Of a stretch of DNA of 64,000 nucleotides, positions 27,889-39,507 are shown piece by piece; the stretch's first letter is position 1, and each line of letters starts with the position of its first letter. The DNA is from Arthrobacter sp. Leaf234 (GTDB lineage Bacteria; Actinomycetota; Actinomycetes; Actinomycetales; Micrococcaceae), in NCBI RefSeq assembly GCF_001422665.1, contig NZ_LMLU01000005.1, forward strand, positions 622,562 to 686,561. The letters are read 5' to 3'. The notes beneath the pieces were generated by a model. That model was given only the letters and a program-made list of their open reading frames with translations, made no database searches and was not told the origin of the DNA. A program made the translations under genes and the position numbers.

Positions 27889-29361
27889 ATGGGCAAGACA
27901 CTGGCAGAGAAGGTCTGGGACGCGCACGTGGTCCGCAAGGGTGACGTGGTCGGCGCCGAGGCCCAGCCCGACCTCCTCTACATCGACCTGCACCTCGTGC
28001 ACGAGGTGACCTCCCCGCAGGCCTTCGAGGGTCTCCGCCTCGCCGGGCGACCGCTGCGACGTCCAGACCTGACGATCGCCACCGAGGACCACAACACGCC
28101 GACGATCGACATCGACAAGCCGATCGCCGATCTCACGAGCCGCACCCAGATCGACACCCTGCGGGCCAACTGCCGCGAGTTCGGCGTCCGCCTGCACTCG
28201 CTGGGCGACGCCGAGCAGGGCATCGTCCATGTGGTGGGTCCGCAGCTCGGCCTGACCCAGCCGGGCCTCACCGTCGTCTGCGGTGATTCGCACACCTCCA
28301 CGCACGGGGCCTTCGGTGCCCTCGCCATGGGTATCGGCACCTCGGAGGTGGAGCACGTCATGGCCACCCAGACGCTGTCCCTGAAGCCGTTCCGGACGAT
28401 GGGCATCACGGTCGAGGGGACGCTGAAGCCGGGTGTCACCTCGAAGGACATCATTCTCGCGGTCATCGCGAAGATCGGCACGGGCGGCGGCCAGGGCTAC
28501 GTGCTCGAGTACCGCGGCTCCGCCATCCGGTCGCTGTCCATGGAAGCGCGCATGACCATCTGCAACATGTCCATCGAGGCGGGAGCCCGTGCCGGGATGG
28601 TGGCGCCGGACGAAACCACCTTCGACTACCTGAAGGGGCGGCCGCACGCACCGCAGGGCGCGGACTGGGACGCCGCCGTCGCCGACTGGCGAGAACTGCG
28701 CACGGACGACGACGCCGTCTTCGACGCCGAGGTGTTCCTCGACGCGAACGATCTCGAGCCCTTCGTCACGTGGGGCACCAACCCGGGTCAGGGCGTCTCG
28801 CTCTCGCAGTCCGTCCCGGCACCGGAGGACTTCGCCGACGAGAACGACAGGGCCGCCTGCAGCAGGGCCCTGGAGTACATGGCCCTGGAGCCCGGAACGG
28901 CCATGAAGGACATCCGCGTGGACACCGTCTTCCTCGGCTCCTGCACCAACAGCCGGATCGAGGATCTCCGGATCGCTGCTGACATCATCCGGGGACGCGA
29001 GAAGGATCCTGCGATCCGGATGATGGTGGTGCCGGGTTCGGCCCGCGTCCGCCTGCAGGCGGAGGCCGAGGGGCTGGACCGCGTCTTCAAGGACTTCGGC
29101 GCAGAATGGCGCTTCGCCGGGTGCTCGATGTGCCTGGGGATGAACCCCGACCAGCTCGCCTCGGGGGAGCGTTGCGCCTCGACCTCGAACCGCAACTTCG
29201 AAGGACGCCAGGGCAAGGGTGGGCGCACGCACCTCGTTTCGCCCGTCGTCGCCGCTGCGACGGCCGTCCGAGGCACCCTGAGTTCGCCGTCGGACCTCGG
29301 CCCGCTACCCGGCGGCACCGGTGTCCACGTCACGACCCCGTCCTCCGTCCCTGCTGCCTAG
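27889..29361 (+). CDS. leuC: 3-isopropylmalate dehydratase large subunit
   Basis: Aconitase-family enzyme isomerising 2- to 3-isopropylmalate with LeuD. 490 residues. Fe-S ligands are in [11 protein letters not shown] and [28 protein letters not shown] and [16 protein letters not shown] are conserved. ATG 27889 ([15 protein letters not shown]) has GAGGA eight bases upstream. GTG 27874 with its own GAGGA is a possible alternative adding five residues. leuD follows after 10 bases. Confidence 0.96.
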   Translation: MGKTLAEKVWDAHVVRKGDVVGAEAQPDLLYIDLHLVHEVTSPQAFEGLRLAGRPLRRPDLTIATEDHNTPTIDIDKPIADLTSRTQIDTLRANCREFGVRLHSLGDAEQGIVHVVGPQLGLTQPGLTVVCGDSHTSTHGAFGALAMGIGTSEVEHVMATQTLSLKPFRTMGITVEGTLKPGVTSKDIILAVIAKIGTGGGQGYVLEYRGSAIRSLSMEARMTICNMSIEAGARAGMVAPDETTFDYLKGRPHAPQGADWDAAVADWRELRTDDDAVFDAEVFLDANDLEPFVTWGTNPGQGVSLSQSVPAPEDFADENDRAACSRALEYMALEPGTAMKDIRVDTVFLGSCTNSRIEDLRIAADIIRGREKDPAIRMMVVPGSARVRLQAEAEGLDRVFKDFGAEWRFAGCSMCLGMNPDQLASGERCASTSNRNFEGRQGKGGRTHLVSPVVAAATAVRGTLSSPSDLGPLPGGTGVHVTTPSSVPAA

Positions 29362-29371
29362 GAGCCGTTCC

Positions 29372-29971
29372 ATGGAGAAGATCACCACGCACACCGGGAT
29401 CGGCGTGCCGCTGCGCCAGAGCAACATCGACACCGACCAGATCATCCCCGCGGTCTACCTCAAGCGGATCACCCGCACCGGATTCGAGGATGCGCTCTTC
29501 GCCGAGTGGCGCAAGGACAGGGAGTTCATCCTGAACCGCGAGCCGTACACGCGCGGCTCGGTGCTCGTCGCCGGCCCGGACTTCGGCACCGGGTCCTCCC
29601 GCGAGCACGCCGTCTGGGCGCTGAAGGACTACGGGTTCCGTGCCGTGCTCTCCTCCCGGTTCGCGGACATCTTCCGGGGCAACTCGGGCAAGCAGGGGCT
29701 CGTCGCGGCGCAGGTTGCCCAGGACGACATCGAACTCATCTGGAAGGTGCTGGAGAACGAACCGGGCACCACGGTGACCGTGGACCTCCAGGCCCGCACC
29801 GTCCAGTGCGGCGCGGTCAGCGCACCCTTCCAGCTCGACGACTACACGCGCTGGCGGCTCCTCGAGGGCCTCGACGACATCGGGCTCACCCTGCGGCAGG
29901 AGGAACACATCACGTCCTTCGAGGCCCGGCGCCCCGCCCACAAGCCCCTGACGCTGCCCGCGCGCTCCTGA
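29372..29971 (+). CDS. leuD: 3-isopropylmalate dehydratase small subunit
   Basis: 199 residues, the swivelling domain of isopropylmalate isomerase. The conserved start is [19 protein letters not shown], and [20 protein letters not shown] is the substrate-binding loop. ATG 29372 follows AGGAG. An upstream in-frame start would add 17 Ser/Arg/Pro-rich residues inside leuC and is rejected. It is co-transcribed with leuC. Confidence 0.96.
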   Translation: MEKITTHTGIGVPLRQSNIDTDQIIPAVYLKRITRTGFEDALFAEWRKDREFILNREPYTRGSVLVAGPDFGTGSSREHAVWALKDYGFRAVLSSRFADIFRGNSGKQGLVAAQVAQDDIELIWKVLENEPGTTVTVDLQARTVQCGAVSAPFQLDDYTRWRLLEGLDDIGLTLRQEEHITSFEARRPAHKPLTLPARS

Positions 29972-30142
29972 GCGGCGCGTCCCGCCCGGCGGCAGCGGCT
30001 GCGGCGTGGGTCGCTGCGCCGGCTCGGACTGTCGGCCCGGGGTGTCGGGCACGTCACGGGTCGCCGACCGGCGGACAGGAATGACGACGCACCCTCACCG
30101 GTTGCTCTCACCGAACAGGGAGTGCACCAAGTACCCTTGTAT

Positions 30143-30171
30143 TTCTGTCTGCTCCGTGGTGCTCCTATGCT
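30143..30171 (+). promoter_or_regulatory. Putative murA promoter
   Basis: TTCTGT (30143-30148), 17 bases, TATGCT (30166-30171). The implied leader of about 50 bases contains a short frame MKKLGIHG (30209-30235) whose stop overlaps the murA start. murA has no convincing ribosome site of its own. Confidence 0.4.
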
Positions 30172-30227
30172 TGTAACGGGCATTTTCGAGTCCGCGGGGG
30201 TTCAACGTATGAAGAAACTAGGTATCC

Positions 30228-31577
30228 ATGGGTAGCGTTCTGACCATTCGCGGCGGCATTCCGTTGAGGGGCAAGGTATCCGTTCGCGGTGCGAAGAACC
30301 TCGTCCCGAAGGCCATGGTCGCCTCTCTCCTCGGCAACACGCCGTCGGTCCTTCGGAACGTGCCGGAGATCAAGGACGTCGACGTCGTCACCAGCCTCCT
30401 GCAGCTGCACGGTGTGAAGGTGACCAAGGATCCCGTGACCGGGGACCTCACCATGGACCCCAGCGACGCGAAGATGGCCCGCTCCAAGGACATCGACGCC
30501 CACGCCGGTGACTCGCGCATCCCCATCCTCTTCTGCGGTCCACTGATGCACAGCATCGGTGAGGCGTTCATCCCCGATCTCGGCGGCTGCAAGATCGGTG
30601 ACCGCCCCATCGACTACCACCTCGAGGTGCTCCGCAACTTCGGCGCCGTCGTCGACAAGCGTCCCGGTGGCATCTCCATCTCCGCTCCCAAGGGCCTCCA
30701 CGGCGCGAAGCTGACGCTCCCGTACCCCAGCGTCGGCGCGACGGAGCAGGTGCTCCTCACCGCGATCCGCGCCGACGGCATCACCGAGCTCTCCGGTGCC
30801 GCCGTCGAGCCCGAGATCATGGACCTCATCGCCGTCCTGCAGAAGATGGGCGCGATCATCACGGTGCAGACGGACCGCGTGATCCGCATCGAAGGCGTCA
30901 AGGAGCTCACCGGCTACAACCACAAGGCCATCTCGGACCGCAACGAGACCGCGTCCTGGGCGTCCGCCGCCCTCGTGACGCAGGGCGACATCTATGTCGA
31001 GGGCGCCCGTCAGCTTGACCTCACGGCCTTCCTCAACACCTACCGGAAGATCGGCGGCGCGTTCGACGTCGACGACGACGGCATCCGCTTCTACCACCCG
31101 GGCGGTCCGCTCTCGCCGCTGGTCCTCGAGACCGATGTGCACCCCGGCTTCATGACCGACTGGCAGCAGCCCCTCGTCGTCGCGCTGACCCAGGCGGCGG
31201 GAGTGTCGATCGTGCACGAGACCGTGTACGAGAACCGCTTCGGCTTCACGGAGGCCCTCATCCGGATGGGCGCGAACATCCAGGTGCACCGCGAATGCCT
31301 CGGCAGCGTGCCGTGCCGGTTCGGGCAGCGCAACTTCCTCCACTCCGCCGTCATCTCCGGACCCACCCAGCTCCGCGGGGCCGACATCGACATCCCCGAC
31401 CTGCGGGGCGGCTTCAGCCACCTCATCGCCGCGCTCGCGGCCGACGGCGTCTCCCGGGTCACCGGGATCGAGCTGATCAACCGCGGGTACGAGCGCTTCC
31501 AGGACAAGCTCGAGGGCCTCGGCGCCGACTTCGACATCACGGAGGATGCCCCGGCTGACGCCGTGGCAGTCTCCTAG
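30228..31577 (+). CDS. murA: UDP-N-acetylglucosamine 1-carboxyvinyltransferase
   Basis: Transfers enolpyruvate from PEP to UDP-GlcNAc, the first step of peptidoglycan precursor synthesis and the target of fosfomycin. 449 residues. The substrate Lys-Asn pair is in RGAKN (20-24). The catalytic Cys is C121 in GGCKIGDRPID, so the fosfomycin-resistant Asp variant is not present. The C-terminal part has DIDIPDLRGGFSHLIAALA. It follows leuCD with a separate promoter and is followed by plsC. Confidence 0.95.
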   Translation: MGSVLTIRGGIPLRGKVSVRGAKNLVPKAMVASLLGNTPSVLRNVPEIKDVDVVTSLLQLHGVKVTKDPVTGDLTMDPSDAKMARSKDIDAHAGDSRIPILFCGPLMHSIGEAFIPDLGGCKIGDRPIDYHLEVLRNFGAVVDKRPGGISISAPKGLHGAKLTLPYPSVGATEQVLLTAIRADGITELSGAAVEPEIMDLIAVLQKMGAIITVQTDRVIRIEGVKELTGYNHKAISDRNETASWASAALVTQGDIYVEGARQLDLTAFLNTYRKIGGAFDVDDDGIRFYHPGGPLSPLVLETDVHPGFMTDWQQPLVVALTQAAGVSIVHETVYENRFGFTEALIRMGANIQVHRECLGSVPCRFGQRNFLHSAVISGPTQLRGADIDIPDLRGGFSHLIAALAADGVSRVTGIELINRGYERFQDKLEGLGADFDITEDAPADAVAVS

Positions 31578-31590
31578 GCGGTTCGGGCAC

Positions 31591-32385
31591 ATGGGGGAAC
31601 CACGGGGTTCGCGCGCCATGTTCACCTTCCTCGCCTCCTGGGTGAGGCCGGTCATGAACGCCATGATGGCCAAGGAGTGGCGGGGCCAGGAGCGGCTCCC
31701 CCGGGGGACCGGCATGATCGTCTGCCCGAACCACGTGACCGAGATCGATCCGATCGTGGTGGGCCACTTCCTGTACAACCAGGGTGTCATGCCGCACTTC
31801 ATGGCGAAGGCGTCGCTCTTCTCCGTGCCCGTGATCGGGTCCATCCTGCGCGTCATCCGCCAGGTGCCGGTGGAGCGCAGCTCCGCCGGGGCCAACCGAT
31901 CGCTGGAGGCCGCGCGCGAGGTGCTCGCGGACAACGGCGGCATCATCATCTACCCCGAGGGCACGCTGACCCGGGACCCCGACCTGTGGCCGATGAAGGG
32001 GCGGACGGGTGCGGCGCGGCTCGCCCTGCAGACCGGGGCGCCCGTCGTGCCGATCGCCCAGTGGGGGGCCCACGAGGTCTTCCCCCGCTACGCCAGGCGC
32101 TTCCACCTGGTCCCACGCAAGCGTGCCCGCGTCCTGGTCGGTGAACCCGTGGACCTCAGCGAGTTCCGAGGTGCCCCGCTGACCCGCACCACCCTCGACG
32201 CCGCGACGGAGCGCATCCTCGATGCGATCACGGAGCTGCTCGCCGAGCTGCGCGGTGAATTGGCGCCCACGGAGCGCTGGGATCCGGCCGCGAAGCAGCA
32301 GACGTCGACCGGCCGTGATATCGGTGCGACGGGCGGGAACGCCGGGGATCCGCCGTCCGCCGAAGAGTCGGGAGCTGCATCGTGA
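31591..32385 (+). CDS. plsC: 1-acyl-sn-glycerol-3-phosphate acyltransferase family protein
   Basis: Adds the second acyl chain to lysophosphatidic acid at the membrane. 264 residues. The acyltransferase motif NHVTEID (NHx4D) and the glycerophosphate-binding YPEGT are visible. A Ser/Thr/Pro-rich tail follows residue 225. ATG 31591 is chosen for its AGGCGG-like upstream site. ATG 31618 (MFTFLASWVRPVM) is an alternative. The GTGA overlap with gpsA fits a glycerolipid pair, since gpsA makes the substrate. Confidence 0.88.
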   Translation: MGEPRGSRAMFTFLASWVRPVMNAMMAKEWRGQERLPRGTGMIVCPNHVTEIDPIVVGHFLYNQGVMPHFMAKASLFSVPVIGSILRVIRQVPVERSSAGANRSLEAAREVLADNGGIIIYPEGTLTRDPDLWPMKGRTGAARLALQTGAPVVPIAQWGAHEVFPRYARRFHLVPRKRARVLVGEPVDLSEFRGAPLTRTTLDAATERILDAITELLAELRGELAPTERWDPAAKQQTSTGRDIGATGGNAGDPPSAEESGAAS

Positions 32386-33463
32386 GCGATTCGGAGACCG
32401 GCGCGCCCGGCACTGCCCACCACGCCGTCGCGGTACGCCCCGACGGTGCCCCCCGGAAGATCGCCGTCCTCGGCTCCGGGAGCTGGGGGACCACCTTCGC
32501 GAAGGTGCTGGCCGATGCGGCTCCGGACACCGACGTCGTGCTGTGGTCCAGACGCCCGGAGGTGGCGGAGGAGATCTCCGTGCACCACCGCAACTCGCGG
32601 TACCTCGGGGACACCCGGCTCCCGGGCAACGTCTCCGCCTCGGCGGAGATCGACGCCGTCCTCGTGGACAGCGACCTTGTGGTCCTCGCCGTCCCCGCGC
32701 AGACGCTGCGCGCCCAGCTGCCCGCCTGGCGGCCCCTCATCCCGTCCCACGCCGTCGTCGTATCCCTCATGAAGGGCCTCGAGGTCGGTACGGACGCGCG
32801 CATGAGCGAGGTGATCGCCGAGGAGCTCGCGCTGCCGGCCGAACGGATCGCCGTGCTGTCCGGGCCGAACCTGGCCATGGAGATCGCCCGGGAGGAGCCG
32901 ACGGCGTCGGTCGTCGCGTGCCCCGACCACGACACGGCGACCTGGATCGCCGCCGCGTGCACGGCCTCCTACTTCCGCCCGTACACCTCAACGGACGTGA
33001 TCGGGGTGGAGATCGGCGGCATCGTCAAGAACGTGATCGCGCTGGCGGTCGGCATCTGCGAGGGCCGCCGCATGGGTGACAACACCAAGGCCTCCGTCAT
33101 CACGCGCGGCCTCGCCGAGACCACGCGCCTCGCCGTCGCCCTGGGCGGGCGCCCCGAGACCATGGCCGGACTGGCGGGCATGGGCGACCTCATCGCCACG
33201 TGCTCCTCCGCCCTCTCGCGCAACCACACCGCCGGGCACCTGCTCGGCCAGGGCCTGACCCTCGACCAGGTGACGGTGCGCATGAACCAGACCGCGGAGG
33301 GCATCAAGTCGGCGCATGCCGTCCTCGACTCCGCGACGAAGCTCGGTGTCGACATGCCCATCACGGCGAGCGTGGTGGCCGTGCTGCAGGGACGCCTCTC
33401 CGTCAACGACCTCGGGCCGCGGCTGCTGGCCCGCAACCTCAAGCCGGAAGGCGATCACGCACC

Positions 33464-33467
<4 letters not shown>
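32382..33467 (+). CDS. gpsA: NAD(P)-dependent glycerol-3-phosphate dehydrogenase
   Basis: Reduces dihydroxyacetone phosphate to sn-glycerol 3-phosphate for phospholipid synthesis. 361 residues. The Rossmann motif GSGSWGTTFAK starts near residue 31. The conserved SLMKGLE, LSGPNLAMEIA, GIVKNVIALAVGICEG and the substrate-lysine region are present. An N-terminal extension of about 25 residues precedes the core. GTG 32382 overlaps the plsC stop, and its own stop overlaps the ddl start. Confidence 0.95.
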
Positions 33468-34600
<1,133 letters not shown>

Positions 34601-34645
34601 CGTCGCGGTGCACGCTGCGCCGACGTCGCGGTGAAGGGTCGGCCC

Positions 34646-35761
34646 TCAGGTGAGGACGACGACGCCCAGGAGTGACAGCCCCGCCAGCAGGGTGGTCGCC
34701 GCGGCACCCACGGCGGCGAAGCGCCCGCCGGTGCGCAGCAGTCTCCGCAGGTCGATGCCCGCCCCCAGGCCGAACATGCCCGCAGCGAGCAGGATGGTCG
34801 TGACGGTCCGGCCGATGTCCAGGGCGGGCTGCGGGAGGACCCCGAGCGATCGCAGGACCACCATCGCGAGGAAACCGACGACGAAGAGCGGAACCACGGG
34901 TGTGGAGCGACGGGCCGCGCCCGTGTCCGAGGAACCCGCCACCATCCTCCCGCCGGTCGTCGGACCGGGCGTCGAGGCGTTCGGCCACACGGTACCGGCC
35001 TCGGTCGTCGCGGCGTGCAGGCCTGCGGAGGAGCGACGTCGCTCACCGATGCTGGCGATGGCGGCCACCGGCGCGAGCATGAGGACGCGACCGAGCTTCA
35101 CCACCGTGGCCGACGCCAGCGCCACGGTGCCCGCCGTGCTCGCCACCGCGACGACCTGCGCGACCTCGTGGACGGCCAGCCCGGACCAGACCCCGAAGCG
35201 GGTCGCATCGAGGCCGATCGCGGCGTTCGCCAGGGGCAGGACGATGATCATGAGGGAGCCGTAGAGGGTCACCATCGCGACGGCGGAGGCCACCTCGTCG
35301 TCGTCCGCCTCGACGATGCCCTGCATCCCGGCGACGGCCGACGCTCCGCAGATCGAGAAGCCGGCCGCCATGAGCAGGGATCCGGAGCGGCTCAGTCCGA
35401 AGCGCCGCCCCAGCCAGAGGGTTCCGTAGAAGCTGAGGACGACGCACGCGACGATCAGCAGGATGACCTGCGGCCCGAGCGCGAGGATGTCGGGCAGAGC
35501 CAGCTGGAGTCCGAGCAGCACCACGCCCGCGCGCAGGAGCCGCTTGGTCCCTCCGCCGATCCCCGGGCGCAGGGAGGCCGTGTACAGCCCGGAGTTCCCG
35601 AGGAGGATCCCGAGGAGCAGCGCGATGACGAGGGCCCCGAGGAGCGTCTGGAGGGATGCTAGGAACAGCGTGATGGCAACGCCGCCCGCCATGACGAGGA
35701 GACCCGGGACCCACGCCCGACGCCGTGGATCCCGGGGTGGGGTGCTGCTGGCATCTCCCAC
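34646..35761 (-). CDS. YeiH/YadS-family putative sulfate exporter
   Basis: 371 residues with about ten membrane helices. The family hallmark SICGASAVAGMQG lies in the middle. A hydrophilic Ser/Gly/Thr-rich cytoplasmic loop (about 235-285) divides the helices. GTG 35761 has GAAGGA eight bases upstream. The ATG three codons in is out of frame. It lies 70 bases after putA on the same strand, so it may share that transcript. Substrate specificity of the family is poorly established. Confidence 0.85.
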   Translation of the reverse strand: MGDASSTPPRDPRRRAWVPGLLVMAGGVAITLFLASLQTLLGALVIALLLGILLGNSGLYTASLRPGIGGGTKRLLRAGVVLLGLQLALPDILALGPQVILLIVACVVLSFYGTLWLGRRFGLSRSGSLLMAAGFSICGASAVAGMQGIVEADDDEVASAVAMVTLYGSLMIIVLPLANAAIGLDATRFGVWSGLAVHEVAQVVAVASTAGTVALASATVVKLGRVLMLAPVAAIASIGERRRSSAGLHAATTEAGTVWPNASTPGPTTGGRMVAGSSDTGAARRSTPVVPLFVVGFLAMVVLRSLGVLPQPALDIGRTVTTILLAAGMFGLGAGIDLRRLLRTGGRFAAVGAAATTLLAGLSLLGVVVLT

Positions 35762-35831
35762 GGGGCAGATCCTTCCGGCCGCCCTGGACGGGCTCGAGTA
35801 GTGTCGGACCGATTCTGCCAGAGGCGGTGGG

Positions 35832-38800
35832 CTACACCGACCGCTCCCGGTGGGACGGGATGATTCCCTCCGTCAGCGCGTTCGGCGTACCGAAGCGGTG
35901 AGCGGTGATGCTGATCGCCTGTTCCTGCAGGAACGGCAGGAGTTCCACGCGCCCCGACTCCGTCACCGGCTGTGCGTAGACCGCGAGGTCCGGGCGTCCG
36001 CCCGTCGCGGCGGCGAGCTCGGACGCGCCGGCTCCGATGAGTCGGACGCGGCGTGCCGCCGAGGTCGACGTAGTGGCGAGCCAGGCCGCATCGTCCTCCG
36101 TCGTGAGGCTCTCGGCCTGCGCGGCGACGACGGGGCCGAGCGCCGCAGGCAGCTCGACGGCGCTCGAGACGGAGACCGGGGCGCCGGCGGCGCGGGCGGC
36201 CAGCAGCACGCGGACGAGATCGGAGACCGGCGCACCTTCCGCGAGCCGGACGGTGACCGGGTGGGCGACGTACCTGAAGAGGTTGCGCTCGGCCGAGAGC
36301 GCGGAGACGTCCCGCACGGCACCGAACTCGCCGGTCCACGCCTCGGCGTCCGACGCCGCCGAGCGCGCCAGCCGGGCGAGGTCCGCCTCCGGCAGTCCCG
36401 CGGACCGGGCCGCCGTGAGCAGGGGAGCGGCGCCGGCCAGCGGCGCGGCGTCGGCGGTGGACTCCCTGGCCGACCAGGAGCCGAGACCCGCGAGGTAGTT
36501 GGGGCCTCCGGCCTTCGTCCCTGCGCCGACCGCCGACTTCTTCCACCCGCCGAACGGCTGTCGCTGCACGATCGCGCCGGTGATCCCGCGGTTGACGTAC
36601 AGGTTCCCGGCCTGGACATCGGCCAGCCAGATGGCGATCTCCTTGCTGTCGAGGGAGTGGATGCCCGAGGTGAGGCCGTAGTCGATGTCGTTCTGCAGCG
36701 CGATGGCCTCCTCGAGGGTGGCGGCCGTCATGATGCCGAGGATCGGCCCGAAGTACTCCGTGAGGTGGTAGGTGGACCCGCGCTTCACGCCGTCACGGAC
36801 GCCGGGGCTCCAGAGCCGACCGCCGGCATCGAGCTTCTGCGGTTCGATCAGCCAGGACTCACCCTCGCCGAGGGTCGTCAGCCCGTCGAGGAGCTTGCCC
36901 GCGGCCGGTTCGATGACGGGCCCCATCTGCGTGGTGGGGTCCTCGGGGTAGCCCACGGTGAGGGAGGCGACGGCGTCCAGCAGCTGATTGCGGAAGCGGT
37001 GCGATGTGGCGGCGCTTCCCACGAGGATCACGAGCGACGCCGCCGAGCACTTCTGCCCTGCGTGCCCGAAGGCCGACTGCGCCACGTCCTTCGCCGCGAG
37101 GTCGAGGTCGGCACTCGGCGTCACGATCACCGCGTTCTTGCCCGACGTCTCGGCGAGTAGCGGCAGGTCCGTCCGGAAGGAGCGGAAGAGTTCCGCGGTC
37201 TCGTATCCACCGGTGAGGATCACCCGGTCCACGCGCGGGTCGGCGATGAGCCGGCGGCCGAGCTCGTTCTCCTCGAGCTGCACGAGGCGCAGGACCTCGC
37301 GCGGCACACCGGCCGCCCAGAGGGCGTCCACCATGACCGAACCGGAGCGGCGGGCCTGGGAGGCGGGCTTGATGATGACCGCCGAGCCGGCGGCGAGGGC
37401 GGCGAGGGTGGAGCCGGCCGGGATCGCGACGGGGAAGTTCCACGGCGGGGTGACGACGGTGAGCCGTACCGGGGAGAAGGCGGCACCGTCGACGTCGTCG
37501 AGGTCGCGGGCACGCTCCGCGTAGTAGTGGGCGAAGTCGACGGCCTCGGAGATCTCCGGGTCGGCCTGGTCCAGCGTCTTGCCGGTCTCGGCGGCCATGA
37601 CCTCCATGAGCTCGGCACGCCGGGCCTCGAGGGCGTCGCCGGCCCGGTGCAGGATCACGGCCCGCTCGGCACCGGTCAGGGAGCCCCATTCACCCGACGC
37701 CGCGACGGCACCGGCGACGGCGTCCTCGAGGTCCTCGGCGCGGGTGAGCGTCGTCGCTGCCACGAGGTCGTTCCCGAGCTGCGAGGTGGGGACGCGATCC
37801 AGGATGGCCCGGCCCCAGGCGCGGTTTGCGGGGAGCGAGGGATCGGTGTCCGGGGTGTTCACGAAGCCGGTGCCCGGGTGGGCAGGCTCGGGACGGGTGC
37901 GATCCTGCCGGCGGTTCGGCGCCGGAACGGTGTCGTCGAGATCGCCCAGCGAGGCGAGGAACCGGTTCTTCTCGCGCTCGAACAGGGCCTCGTTCTCGGT
38001 GAGCTCGAAGACGGCGGACATGAAGTTGTCCTGGCTCGCGCCCTCCTCCAGACGGCGGATCAGGTAGGCGATGGCGACGTCGAACTCGCTCGGGTGCACC
38101 ACGGGTGTGTAGAGCAGGAGGGAGCCCACATCGCGCTTGACCGCCTCGGCCTGCCCCTGGGCCATGCCGAGGAGCATCTCGAACTCGATCCCGTGCCGCA
38201 CGCCCCGGTCGCCGGCGAGGAGCCAGGCGAAGGCGAGGTCGAAGAGGTTGTGGCCGGCCACGCCGATCCGGACGTTCTCCACCCGGCCGGGCTGCAGTGC
38301 GTAGTTGAGGACGCGCTTGTAGTGGGTGTCGGACTGCTGCTTGGAGCCCCAGGTGGCGAGCGGCCAGTCGTGCAGCGAGGCTTCCACGGTCTCCATGGGC
38401 AGGTTCGCGCCCTTGACGACGCGCACCTTGATGCCCGCTCCACCGCGCGCCCGCCGGGCGGCGGACCACTCCTGGAGGCGGATCATCGCTGCGAGCGAAT
38501 CCGGCAGGTAGGCCTGCAGCACGATCCCGGCTTCCAGGTCGAGGAACTCGGGACGGTCCAGGATCTTGGTGAAGACCGCGATCGTCAGGTCGAGGTCTTT
38601 GTACTCCTCCATGTCGAGGTTGATGAACTTCCTCGACCCGGACCGTGCGGCCAGGGTGTAGAGGGGCGTCAGCTTCTCGGCCACGTGCTCCAAGGCCTCC
38701 TCGAACGCCCACGCGGGGTGCGGAGCCACGGTGGAGGACACCTTGATGGACACGTAGTCGACATCCGGGCGCTCGAGCAGGCGGACGGTCCCCTCGAGGC

Positions 38801-39392
38801 GGCGCTCGGCCTCACGGTCGCCCAGCACGGCCTCACCGAGGAGGTTGACGTTCAGGCGGACCCCCTCGCGCCGGATCTTCGCGATCGAGCGGCCGAGCTT
38901 CGCCTCCGAGGCGTCGATGATGAGGTGTCCCACCATCTCGCGCAGCACGCGCCGCGCGATCGGGATGACCACCTGGGGGAGGACGGGGGCGACGCCGGCG
39001 CCGATCTTCACGGCGGCGCGCATGTACCAGGGGAGGAAGCCGGGCACCATGGGCGCGATGGCGCCGAGGTTGCGCGCCGCGACCGAGAGGTCCTCCGGAC
39101 GGATGACGCCGTCCACGAAGCCGACCGTGAAGGCCAGTCCGTTCGGATCCTTCAGGACGCCTGCCAGTTGCTGTGCGGAGGCGTCCACGGGCACCTTCGA
39201 CGCCTCGGTAAGCCAGCGCCGCACGAGCGCGACGGATTCCTCGGGCAGCGTCGCCGGGATCTCGGTGGTCCCGCCGGGCACGGCGAGGAAGCGGGTGGGG
39301 CCGCCGTCGTTCACCGGGTGGGTGTCGACGGACGGGTCGGGGGTGGCCGCTGTGGCGGCGAAGCCCTCGCGGGGCGGGATCTGGGTTGTCAT
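35832..39392 (-). CDS. putA: Bifunctional proline dehydrogenase/L-glutamate gamma-semialdehyde dehydrogenase
   Basis: Oxidises proline to glutamate: an FAD-dependent PRODH barrel (about residues 90-470), then an NAD-dependent aldehyde dehydrogenase (about 520-1010). ALDH residues are visible: PWNFPVAIPAG, LAETSGKNAVIV with the general-base Glu, and the catalytic Cys in GQKCSAAS. A C-terminal tail of about 170 residues follows. At 1186 residues there is no N-terminal ribbon-helix-helix domain, so it should not be a self-repressor. Control more likely comes from the divergent LysR gene 165 bases away. Confidence 0.95.
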   Translation of the reverse strand: MTTQIPPREGFAATAATPDPSVDTHPVNDGGPTRFLAVPGGTTEIPATLPEESVALVRRWLTEASKVPVDASAQQLAGVLKDPNGLAFTVGFVDGVIRPEDLSVAARNLGAIAPMVPGFLPWYMRAAVKIGAGVAPVLPQVVIPIARRVLREMVGHLIIDASEAKLGRSIAKIRREGVRLNVNLLGEAVLGDREAERRLEGTVRLLERPDVDYVSIKVSSTVAPHPAWAFEEALEHVAEKLTPLYTLAARSGSRKFINLDMEEYKDLDLTIAVFTKILDRPEFLDLEAGIVLQAYLPDSLAAMIRLQEWSAARRARGGAGIKVRVVKGANLPMETVEASLHDWPLATWGSKQQSDTHYKRVLNYALQPGRVENVRIGVAGHNLFDLAFAWLLAGDRGVRHGIEFEMLLGMAQGQAEAVKRDVGSLLLYTPVVHPSEFDVAIAYLIRRLEEGASQDNFMSAVFELTENEALFEREKNRFLASLGDLDDTVPAPNRRQDRTRPEPAHPGTGFVNTPDTDPSLPANRAWGRAILDRVPTSQLGNDLVAATTLTRAEDLEDAVAGAVAASGEWGSLTGAERAVILHRAGDALEARRAELMEVMAAETGKTLDQADPEISEAVDFAHYYAERARDLDDVDGAAFSPVRLTVVTPPWNFPVAIPAGSTLAALAAGSAVIIKPASQARRSGSVMVDALWAAGVPREVLRLVQLEENELGRRLIADPRVDRVILTGGYETAELFRSFRTDLPLLAETSGKNAVIVTPSADLDLAAKDVAQSAFGHAGQKCSAASLVILVGSAATSHRFRNQLLDAVASLTVGYPEDPTTQMGPVIEPAAGKLLDGLTTLGEGESWLIEPQKLDAGGRLWSPGVRDGVKRGSTYHLTEYFGPILGIMTAATLEEAIALQNDIDYGLTSGIHSLDSKEIAIWLADVQAGNLYVNRGITGAIVQRQPFGGWKKSAVGAGTKAGGPNYLAGLGSWSARESTADAAPLAGAAPLLTAARSAGLPEADLARLARSAASDAEAWTGEFGAVRDVSALSAERNLFRYVAHPVTVRLAEGAPVSDLVRVLLAARAAGAPVSVSSAVELPAALGPVVAAQAESLTTEDDAAWLATTSTSAARRVRLIGAGASELAAATGGRPDLAVYAQPVTESGRVELLPFLQEQAISITAHRFGTPNALTEGIIPSHRERSV

Positions 39393-39489
39393 GGCAACGG
39401 CTCTCGGTCGGTCGGCTCACGCCGGGCACAGGATGAAGCAGCTACTTCACGTCCCAGTATCGACCGGCCGTAGGATGGGGAAAAGCGAT

Positions 39490-39507
39490 GAATACCGAAG
39501 GGTATTC
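39490..39507. promoter_or_regulatory. Inverted repeat between putA and the LysR gene
   Basis: GAATACC-GAAG-GGTATTC, a perfect 7-bp palindrome of LysR-box type in an A/T-richer patch. It lies just downstream of a TAGGAT -10-like box (39471-39476) oriented toward the LysR gene. Likely binding site of that regulator. Confidence 0.6.

Noticed and set aside
37527..39473. Long plus-strand open frame opposite putA
   Set aside because: Antisense shadow of a well-supported 1186-residue enzyme, with no recognisable motif.
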